A stretch of DNA of 23,129 nucleotides, taken from an uncultured Propionivibrio sp. (GTDB taxonomy: Bacteria > Pseudomonadota > Gammaproteobacteria > Burkholderiales > Rhodocyclaceae). The notes below the pieces were generated by a model. It was not told the DNA's origin. It searched no databases and worked only from the letters and a program-made list of their open reading frames with translations. The DNA lies in contig CALAIL010000023.1 in the NCBI GenBank assembly GCA_937923255.1, positions 1 through 23,129 on the forward strand. The letters are read 5' to 3'. Positions 17,112 to 23,129 of this stretch are shown here, in pieces (the stretch's first letter is position 1; each line of letters starts with the position of its first letter). Made by a program: the position numbers and the translations under genes.

Positions 17112-18461
17112 CTACACGACAACCGTTGCGGTGAATCCGCCGCCCGGCGTGCGGAAGTTGGTCGTCTGCCCCTGGTAGAGACGGGCCAGGACAAGCTGGA
17201 CGCGCCCGCGATAGACAAAATTGCGCAAGTCGAATTTCAAATTGTGGGCAAGGCCGTCAATCTGAATACGGCGCTCCGTAGGCGGTGCCAGGGTTTGCGC
17301 AACATAAGCGGCATTCATGATTTGCGAAAAGACGCGCCGCGTCAGTTTATCGCCGCGATACGCTGCCCGCCCGGCATAACCCGCAGCGGGTTTGAAAAAC
17401 CAGTTCCGCCGGCTTTCCCAAAAAGCATCCGCATCATCCGGCCGCACCCTGCGCGCCGGCGGCACATTTGCCTGCAATACGGCAACATCGGCAGCAGACG
17501 CGCCAATACTGCGCAGCCAGTCCGCGTCGCTCAGCGCCACCAGATTGCGTTTGTCGGCATAGAGCGCGTGTGCGTAGGGATGCGGCGTCACCACGGCCGC
17601 ATCACGCAGCCATGCATCGCGTAACACGGCGTGTGCAGGTTCATCAAGCGCAAAGTCGGTTAGGCGGTTATACACAAGGTCGATACGCAGTTCATCCCGC
17701 CACAAACACCCCGCACGCAAGGATAACTCCTGCGGATCTGCAATCACAGTTTCGATACCGGCAGCAGTGAAGAGCGCCTTGAACAACAAAAACTCCGGGT
17801 AAAGAAACTGCCTTTCGGGTGAGTCATCGACGATCGCAATCCGCGTCAGCGGCGCCGCACCACGCGCCAGACGCCATTCTTCGCGGAACATGGCGAGGAA
17901 TGCCGTTTCAACGGCGGCCGCCTCTTCCAGGCGTCCGGGAAATACGCCATCGACACGCTTATTCTGTCTGCCCACAGTCTGTGCGCGCAACAACCGCGCA
18001 CCCAGCAGACCGCCGCCCGCATTGGTATTGATTTCAATCAGCTGTGGCCCGTCTTTGCCCAGATGAAAGTCGTAACCCAAAAATACGCAGGCCGTCGACG
18101 AAACGTGCTGGGCAGTGACGGGCGCATCGGCCAGCGCCCGCGCCCGCCAACCCGGCAAAGCCACGACGCGCTCGACGGCCTCAATCAGCCGCGTCATGGC
18201 CCGGCAATCGGCATCGCCGACATAAACCGGCACTGCGGCAAACAGATGGGGATGCGTCTTGCGCAGCGCCTCCCACGAGATGCCGGTATAGCCGGCATGG
18301 CTGGGATTAGCCGGCATCCCGGCCGGAAGGGTGAATTTTTCCAACACCTGGCACAGACTTTCCGCATCGGCTGAATCGCACAGATCGTTCTCGTTCAGCC
18401 ATGCGGCTTTATCCGGGAAAACTTCTCGATCAAGTGCCTGGTCAGGCATCTCCGGATTCAT
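17112..18461 (-). CDS. ATP-grasp-like protein, probably circularly permuted
   Basis: The 449-residue product is not assigned to a named enzyme. FLGYDFH (127-133) and IEINTNAGGG (142-151) lie in the N-terminal half. The E-x-N-x-N pattern is normally the last Mg-binding motif of an ATP-grasp fold. The basic nucleotide-loop-like FKPAAGYAGRA (about 352-362), a FDLR motif (410-413) and a terminal TTNFRTPGGG lie in the C-terminal half. This reversed order suggests a circularly permuted ATP-grasp, as in glutathionylspermidine-synthase-like and CP_ATPgrasp families; reading it as an amide or peptide ligase is inference. The ATG at 18461 is chosen with a GGGA 11 bases upstream; a GTG at 18470 is the alternative. 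It follows a cupin gene on the same strand, 73 bp away, and the two may form an operon. Confidence 0.7.
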   Translation of the reverse strand: MNPEMPDQALDREVFPDKAAWLNENDLCDSADAESLCQVLEKFTLPAGMPANPSHAGYTGISWEALRKTHPHLFAAVPVYVGDADCRAMTRLIEAVERVVALPGWRARALADAPVTAQHVSSTACVFLGYDFHLGKDGPQLIEINTNAGGGLLGARLLRAQTVGRQNKRVDGVFPGRLEEAAAVETAFLAMFREEWRLARGAAPLTRIAIVDDSPERQFLYPEFLLFKALFTAAGIETVIADPQELSLRAGCLWRDELRIDLVYNRLTDFALDEPAHAVLRDAWLRDAAVVTPHPYAHALYADKRNLVALSDADWLRSIGASAADVAVLQANVPPARRVRPDDADAFWESRRNWFFKPAAGYAGRAAYRGDKLTRRVFSQIMNAAYVAQTLAPPTERRIQIDGLAHNLKFDLRNFVYRGRVQLVLARLYQGQTTNFRTPGGGFTATVVV

Positions 18462-18534
18462 ACTGTTCACTGTCCCGTTCGGGGAATCGAAATAAAAATG
18501 ATAGAGGAAGCGATGCGATGCTCAGCCACCCGGA

Positions 18535-18870
18535 CTATTTCGCTTCACCGCGAATCATGACCAACAGCATCTTGAACTGCCCCTGCGGATTGACTGCGTG
18601 CGGAACATTGGCCGGCATAAGCAGGGCATCGCCCTCGGCCAGGATATGCTTGACGCCGGCGATCGGAATCTCGGCCCGGCCTTCGACGCCAATGACCAGC
18701 GCATCAAAAGGCGCCGTGTGTTCGCTCAACCCTTCATCGCCATCAAAGGCAAACAGCGTCACATTGCCGACGGAGCGTTTGAGCAGCATTTTGCTGACCA
18801 CTGAGCCTGCCTGATATTGAAGTATCTGCTTCAGATTCTGTACCTTGGTTTCCTTGCCTTCATGATCCAT
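18535..18870 (-). CDS. small single-domain cupin protein
   Basis: This 111-residue cytoplasmic protein is almost entirely one cupin barrel. Cupin motif 1 is EHTAPFDALVIGVEGRAEI and motif 2 is EGDALLMPANVPHAV; they carry candidate metal ligands, namely a Glu and a His in motif 1 and the PHAV histidine in motif 2. Such small cupins act as sensors, isomerases or metal-dependent stress proteins, and sequence alone does not decide. The ATG at 18870 is chosen because GGAG lies 7 bases before it. A TTG two codons earlier is too close to that site. It precedes the ATP-grasp-like gene on the same strand and could be its partner, while the helicase gene ends 113 bp upstream. Confidence 0.87.
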   Translation of the reverse strand: MDHEGKETKVQNLKQILQYQAGSVVSKMLLKRSVGNVTLFAFDGDEGLSEHTAPFDALVIGVEGRAEIPIAGVKHILAEGDALLMPANVPHAVNPQGQFKMLLVMIRGEAK

Positions 18871-18983
18871 GAGCAATCTCCTTTGTTGTCTGCGTGTTGA
18901 CGCAACGGCGAACAGCCGGTTCTACGCGCCGCCCGGTCAGCCTGTTCTTACACGTAAACAGACGGCGGATTGTACGTGTCCAT

Positions 18984-20912
18984 TTAATCGGATGCGAAAA
19001 ATGCCCGCGCCTCTTCGGGATCACGCGTGCGCCGCATCGGCGGCAGGCTACGCCAGACGCGCTTGCCGTAATGTTTGGTCAACATGCGCGGGTCGCAGAT
19101 CATCAGCACGCCGCGATCCTTTTCATCCCGGATCAGGCGGCCGGCGCCCTGCTTAACGTTAATGACCGCGTGCGGCAACTGATATTCCATGAAGGCATTG
19201 CGCCCCGCCGCCTTCATGCGCTCGATGCGCGCGGCCAATACAGGATCATCAGGCGGCGCGAACGGCAGCTTGTCGATGACGACGAGCGAGAGCGCCTCAC
19301 CGCGCACATCCACGCCTTCCCAAAAGCTCTGGCTGCCCACCAAGATGGCGTTGCCGAGCCGGCGAAAACGTTCCAGCAGTTCATTTTTGCTCCCCTCTCC
19401 TTGCATCAGTAAGGGAAGTTTCAATCCGGCGCGCGCCAGAAATTCTTCGAGCAGCTCGCATGTGCGGTGCATGGCGCGCAGCGAAGTACACAAAAAGAAA
19501 GCCCGGCCGCCGCTTGCCTCAACAACCGGAAACGCCGCCCGAACAACCGCTTCGGCATAGCCATGACTATTCGGCTCAGGCAGGCCGGGCGGCGCATACA
19601 GCAAGGCTTGCTGCGCATAATCGAACGGGCTTTCCCAGGCCGCCGTTTCGGCATCGGTCAGGCCCATTTCGCCGCAGTAATGGCTGAAGTCGCGCTGCAC
19701 AGCCAATGTCGCCGAGGTAAAAATCCAGGCGCGCGGATGCCCTTCCATCTGCTTCTGCATGATGCCGGCAATGACTAGCGGCGTTGTGTTCAGTTGCAGT
19801 GACAGCGTATAGGTCTCGCCCCAGCAGACCACGTCAGTATCCTCGTCCTGCTGCCAGCGATGTAACGCGGCGGCCAACTCGCCGCTGCGCCGCCAACAGT
19901 TTGCCAGACCTTCGGAACGCTCAGCCTGCGTTTCGAGCAAAGCCGTCAATGTCTCGACGCTGCCGATTAGGCCAGCGAGCTGGTTGTCGAAACCTTCGCG
20001 CGCATTCAACTGAGCGCGCGTAAAGCGTGCCGGATCAACGGGCAGCTTCAGGCGCAAATCCCTGGCTGCCTTTTCTGCGGCATCGCACAGAATGGGCAGA
20101 TCAAGGCAGTCCCGCACCGAAGCCAGCGCCTCAATGCGTACGTCGCGCGCCAAATCGAGCACCTGCGCGGTCGAAACGTTATCGCCGAAAAAGAGACCGG
20201 CGGTTTCTGGCAGCTGATGGGCCTCATCGAAAATAACGGTATTGCAGGCCGGCAGCAGTTCGGCAACGCCTTCATCGCGCAGCATTACATCGGCAAAAAA
20301 CAGGTGATGATTAACGACGACGAGATCAGCTTCCATCGCCTCGCGCCGTGCGGACAAGACAAAGCATTCTTTGTGATGCGGGCAATCCTGGCCAAGGCAG
20401 TTATCGCGCGTTGAGGTCACCGCGCCCCAAACCGGCGAATGCTCCGGAACATCAACGCACTCACTTTTATCGCCGGTCTTGCTGACCTTGGCAAAACGGA
20501 CAATACGACGGGCATCCGCAGCATCGGCGCGCGAGAAAAAGCGACCGTCGGCCAGCGCACGTTCAAGGTGATAGTGGCAGACATAATTGGCGCGCCCCTT
20601 GAGCAAGGCGACGCGTACCGGCGCGCCCAATGCCTGGCGCACGATCGGAATATCCTTAGCGAAAAGTTGATCCTGGAGGTTCTTGGTGCCGGTCGAGACG
20701 ATCACTTTGCCGCCCGAGCGTATCGCCGGCACCAGGTAGGCGAAGGTTTTGCCCGTCCCCGTGCCCGCTTCGGCAACCAGTACCGCATTGGCAGCAATCG
20801 CCGCGGCGATGCGTTCGGCCATATCGAGCTGCTGCGGACGCAGGCGGTAGCCGGGAATATGTCTCGCCAGCAGGCCATCCGGCGCAAAGACTTCAGCCAG
20901 TGCAACACTCAT
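18984..20912 (-). CDS. DinG/YoaA-type ATP-dependent DNA helicase (Fe-S, XPD-like)
   Basis: This 642-residue superfamily 2 helicase is predicted to unwind DNA 5' to 3' in repair and replication-fork rescue. Walker A lies in AEAGTGTGKT (47-56) and the DEAH box is at 229-232 (VIFDEAHQLPE). Four cysteines at 112, 172, 177 and 183 (YVCHY, NCLGQDC, KEC) are spaced as the 4Fe-4S cluster ligands of XPD/DinG relatives. C-terminal motifs include FTSATL, GSQSFWEGVDVRGE and the QGAGRLIRDEKDRG motif VI. The length is nearer to YoaA (about 640) than to E. coli DinG (about 716). The ATG at 20912 is chosen because MSVALAEVF fits the family; the upstream extension to 20981 is not protein-like. It lies downstream of dnaB with a candidate terminator between them. 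Confidence 0.93.
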   Translation of the reverse strand: MSVALAEVFAPDGLLARHIPGYRLRPQQLDMAERIAAAIAANAVLVAEAGTGTGKTFAYLVPAIRSGGKVIVSTGTKNLQDQLFAKDIPIVRQALGAPVRVALLKGRANYVCHYHLERALADGRFFSRADAADARRIVRFAKVSKTGDKSECVDVPEHSPVWGAVTSTRDNCLGQDCPHHKECFVLSARREAMEADLVVVNHHLFFADVMLRDEGVAELLPACNTVIFDEAHQLPETAGLFFGDNVSTAQVLDLARDVRIEALASVRDCLDLPILCDAAEKAARDLRLKLPVDPARFTRAQLNAREGFDNQLAGLIGSVETLTALLETQAERSEGLANCWRRSGELAAALHRWQQDEDTDVVCWGETYTLSLQLNTTPLVIAGIMQKQMEGHPRAWIFTSATLAVQRDFSHYCGEMGLTDAETAAWESPFDYAQQALLYAPPGLPEPNSHGYAEAVVRAAFPVVEASGGRAFFLCTSLRAMHRTCELLEEFLARAGLKLPLLMQGEGSKNELLERFRRLGNAILVGSQSFWEGVDVRGEALSLVVIDKLPFAPPDDPVLAARIERMKAAGRNAFMEYQLPHAVINVKQGAGRLIRDEKDRGVLMICDPRMLTKHYGKRVWRSLPPMRRTRDPEEARAFFASD

Positions 20913-20941
20913 GGACAACCGGGGAAATGAACGAAACAGGC

Positions 20942-20990
20942 AAAAAAGGAAAAACGGGCGAACCATAAGCAGTGGGCGCAACGCCCGAAC
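20942..20990 (-). terminator. candidate terminator/attenuator between dnaB and the helicase gene
   Basis: On the minus strand CGGGCG (20982-20987) can pair with CGCCCG (20955-20960), followed directly by TTTTT and, after CC, by TTTTTT. The intervening 21 bases contain a second choice: GGGCG and CGCCC (20974-20986) pair around a 3-base loop and would use up the first arm. The two hairpins exclude each other, which resembles an attenuator. The run ends about 30 bp before the helicase ATG. Confidence 0.45.
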
Positions 20991-21199
20991 AGGACGGGAC
21001 GCACACTCCCCATACGGACAGCACTGCCCGTGCTATCTGTGCCGCCCTGGCCGCTTCCCCTTACTGAAGGCGCATCGTGCCAATCATGGCCTACGGGAGC
21101 AATACGGCACGCCCGTAAAAAAAGAAGCCGTTCAAGCAGCGGAAGCACGGAAAACAACAAAAGCGCGGAAAGAAAGGCAACACGCACGATACGCACCGC

Positions 21200-22606
21200 T
21201 CAATAATCGACGGACGTCGCCAGATTTTCAAAGCGCGTATATTCGCCCAGAAAAGCTAGGCGTACCGTGCCGATCGGGCCGTTGCGCTGCTTGCCGATGA
21301 TGACTTCGGCACTGCCCTTGTCCGGCGAATCGGGGTGATACACCTCATCACGGTAAATGAACAAAATAACGTCAGCGTCTTGTTCAATGGCACCCGATTC
21401 ACGCAGGTCAGACATCACGGGACGTTTGTTTGGGCGTTGTTCCAACGATCGGTTGAGCTGCGAAAGTGCAATGACCGGCACATTCAGTTCTTTCGCCAAG
21501 CTCTTGAGCGAGCGCGAAATTTCGGACAATTCGGTTGCCCGATTTTCGCCACTGCCGCTGGCCGCAGACATCAGCTGCAAATAATCGATGACGATCAATC
21601 CGAGTTTGCCGCACTGCCGGCTTAGCCGGCGCGCACGGGCCCGCAGATCAATGGGGTTGAGCGCTGCCGCTTCATCAATGAACAGCGGCGCTTCGTGCAT
21701 CTTGCCCAGGGCAAAAGACAGGCGGGACCATTCGTCGTCATCAAGGCGCCCGGTGCGCACCTTGTGCGCATCAAGCCGGCCGACCGAGGAGAGCATGCGC
21801 ATCGCCAGCTGCGCACCGCTCATTTCCATCGAAAATATCGCCACCGGCAAACCCACTTCAATCGCCACATACTCGGCGATATTGAGCGCCAGAGAGGTTT
21901 TGCCCATTGACGGGCGCCCTGCAACGATCAGTAGATCGCCCGGCTGTAGGCCGGAAGTGCGCGCATCGAGATCATGATAGCCGCTTGGCACGCCGGTGAT
22001 ATCGGAAGGATTGTCCCGATCATGCAGCTCCTGAATACGCTCAACGACCTGTGAAAGCAAGGGATTGATGTGCTGGAAGCCCGTCAGGTGGCGAAACCCG
22101 GTTTCGGCAATATTGAAAACCTTGGCCTCCGCCTCATCGAGCAACTGCTTGGGGTTGCGACCGAGCGGATTTAAGGCGCTATCGGTAATTTCATCGCCCA
22201 CCGTCACCAGTTGCCGCAAAATAGCGCGCTCACGGACGATTTCGGCATAGCGGACGATATTGGCCGCCGAAGGCGTATTGGCCGCCAGCTCACCCAGATA
22301 GGCAAGCCCTCCCGTATCGCCGCCGTCACCCGCCGAATCCAGGCTCTCGGCGACCGTGACGGCGTCAACCGGTTTGCCGCGTTCAAGCAGGCTACAGATC
22401 TGGCGATAGATGCGCCGGTGTTCGTCCCGATAAAAATCACTCTCGCTCACGCGATCAGCGATTTTGTCGAACGCGGTATTGTCGAGCAACAGCCCGCCCA
22501 GCAACGACTGCTCCGCCTCGACAGAATGAGGCGGAACGCGCAGCTGCGCCAGCGCCGGATCTTCCGGCAGATTCGGCGAATGTTTCTGAAATGTAGGCTT
22601 GGCCAT
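21200..22606 (-). CDS. dnaB: replicative DNA helicase DnaB
   Basis: DnaB is the hexameric helicase that unwinds DNA ahead of the replisome and recruits primase. The 468-residue protein has the N-terminal collar domain from PPHSVEAEQSLLGGLL (about 25-40) to about 130. A linker helix follows, then a RecA-like motor with Walker A GRPSMGKTS (230-238). Walker B is LIVIDYLQLM, and the DNA-binding and finger region includes LSQLNRSLEQRPNKRPVMSDLRESGAIEQDAD. No intein interrupts the Walker A or other conserved motifs, although DnaB is a frequent intein host. The ATG at 22606 gives the usual MAKP-type N-terminus; a GTG one codon upstream is possible. It follows rplI on the same strand, a common order, but a strong terminator separates them. 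Confidence 0.97.
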   Translation of the reverse strand: MAKPTFQKHSPNLPEDPALAQLRVPPHSVEAEQSLLGGLLLDNTAFDKIADRVSESDFYRDEHRRIYRQICSLLERGKPVDAVTVAESLDSAGDGGDTGGLAYLGELAANTPSAANIVRYAEIVRERAILRQLVTVGDEITDSALNPLGRNPKQLLDEAEAKVFNIAETGFRHLTGFQHINPLLSQVVERIQELHDRDNPSDITGVPSGYHDLDARTSGLQPGDLLIVAGRPSMGKTSLALNIAEYVAIEVGLPVAIFSMEMSGAQLAMRMLSSVGRLDAHKVRTGRLDDDEWSRLSFALGKMHEAPLFIDEAAALNPIDLRARARRLSRQCGKLGLIVIDYLQLMSAASGSGENRATELSEISRSLKSLAKELNVPVIALSQLNRSLEQRPNKRPVMSDLRESGAIEQDADVILFIYRDEVYHPDSPDKGSAEVIIGKQRNGPIGTVRLAFLGEYTRFENLATSVDY

Positions 22607-22734
22607 CACGAATCACCACCGTTTTTTTGAGAAAGCATCTGCTTGACTTTGACGATATGCCAGTTTATCCCACCGCGACTTGCCATCGCCAAACCGCCCA
22701 ATGCCCAGACTTTTACGCCAACGTCAACAGGCCA

Positions 22735-22769
22735 GAAATAAAAAAGCCCTGCCGTCTGACAAGGCTTTT
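22735..22769 (-). terminator. Rho-independent terminator downstream of rplI
   Basis: On the minus strand a 12-bp stem pairs AAAAGCCTTGTC (22758-22769) with GGCAGGGCTTTT (22742-22753) with two G-T wobbles, around an AGAC loop. A T-rich tail follows. It lies about 85 bp past the rplI stop and about 130 bp before dnaB, so dnaB should have its own promoter or depend on readthrough. Confidence 0.9.
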
Positions 22770-22853
22770 CTTACCACAACACGCAAGACCGGCGAGGATT
22801 TTCCAGGATTTTTCCAAGACAAGAAAACCGCCGCCAGTGCTTTTTACCCCGCG

Positions 22854-23129
22854 TTACTCACCAACCACCTGCACCTTGACGTTCGCCAGCACATCGGTAT
22901 GCAGGGCAACTTCCAGTGCGGTTTCTCCCGTCGTCTTGAGCGGCCCTTCGGGCATGCGGATCGCCGATTTTTCGACCTCAAAGCCCTGTACTTGCAGCGC
23001 TTCGGCAATGTCGTAGTTGGTCACGGAACCAAACAGGCGGCCATCGACACTCGCCTTGCGTGCAATCGTCAATACAATGCCTTCCAGCTTGTCGGCGATC
23101 GCCTGGGCAGCAGCCAGCTTGTCGGCAGC
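22854..23129 (-). CDS. rplI: 50S ribosomal protein L9, C-terminal part (cut by window edge)
   Basis: The visible 91 residues are the C-terminal portion of L9, which binds 23S rRNA and has two domains joined by a long helix. Seen here are the end of the connecting helix ([17 protein letters not shown]) and the C-terminal domain. The latter includes [20 protein letters not shown] and ends KVQVVGE. Normal L9 has about 150 residues, so roughly the first 60 lie beyond the window. The reading frame runs through the edge without a stop, so the gene is simply truncated by the window. An internal TTG at 23072 is not the real start. In many bacteria rplI is the last gene of the rpsF-rpsR-rplI operon, which fits the terminator just downstream. 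Confidence 0.95.
   Translation of the reverse strand, partial: AADKLAAAQAIADKLEGIVLTIARKASVDGRLFGSVTNYDIAEALQVQGFEVEKSAIRMPEGPLKTTGETALEVALHTDVLANVKVQVVGE

Noticed and set aside
20909..21196. Minus-strand GTG frame of 95 codons filling the gap between dnaB and the helicase gene, ending in an ATGA overlap with the helicase start
   Set aside because: The overlap looks like coupling, but the start has no good ribosome site, the C-terminal half is Cys/Phe/Arg-rich and unlike a protein, and a terminator-like structure lies inside it. Kept only as a remote possibility.
21200..22606. Possible intein in DnaB
   Set aside because: The Walker A, Walker B and later motifs are contiguous and the length (468) is normal, so no intein is present.

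Overview
The window reads as chromosomal DNA of a Betaproteobacterium. GC content is moderate to high, and the gene neighbourhoods (dapA-bamC-MBL hydrolase; rplI-dnaB-DinG-type helicase) fit that class. Rhodocyclales would fit best, but this is inference from order and protein style and no genus is claimed. Most proteins belong to well-known families; the unusual material lies mainly between genes.

Layout. Bases 1-300 hold no convincing gene but carry a degenerate 40-bp tandem repeat with a hairpin core. From 3096 down to 301 (minus strand) lies a tight housekeeping operon: dapA (lysine/diaminopimelate synthesis), bamC (outer-membrane assembly lipoprotein) and a YycJ/WalJ-like metallo-beta-lactamase-fold hydrolase. 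Upstream on the plus strand is a relic of a MoxR ATPase gene. A different reading frame then resembles the tail of a TgpA-type transglutaminase, as if a moxR-DUF58-tgpA cluster had been deleted internally. An MltB-like lytic transglycosylase follows 3 bp later.

Bases 5202-9108 form a catabolic-looking unit: a GntR/FCD regulator and a fused DhaK-DhaL dihydroxyacetone kinase on the minus strand, divergent from a class III CoA-transferase. The shared intergenic region contains a cluster of GTATAC-centred palindromes that look like operators. A strong terminator and a single dispersed copy of the hairpin repeat separate this unit from clpB (minus strand). clpB has a near-consensus sigma-32 promoter and a perfect Shine-Dalgarno sequence.

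Bases 12119-15794 encode a complete ribose-type ABC importer: periplasmic binding protein, a terminator-like hairpin, a double ATPase and a permease that overlaps the ATPase end by 8 bp. Two gene-poor stretches (15795-16357 and 16613-17111) flank an 84-residue predicted membrane protein. The second stretch contains a diverged repeat of about 38 bp and a long stem-loop.

From 18870 down to 17112 (minus strand) a small cupin and an ATP-grasp-like protein form a two-gene unit. The order of motifs in the second protein suggests a circular permutation. The right end carries, on the minus strand, a DinG/YoaA-type iron-sulphur helicase, the replicative helicase DnaB and the C-terminal part of ribosomal protein L9 (rplI), cut by the window edge.

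The points most worth following are the circularly permuted ATP-grasp/cupin pair, the GntR-kinase-CoA-transferase unit with its operator cluster, the moxR/tgpA scar, and the hairpin repeat family shared by 109-270 and 9212-9238. I see no CRISPR array, prophage, intact insertion sequence, rRNA or tRNA gene.
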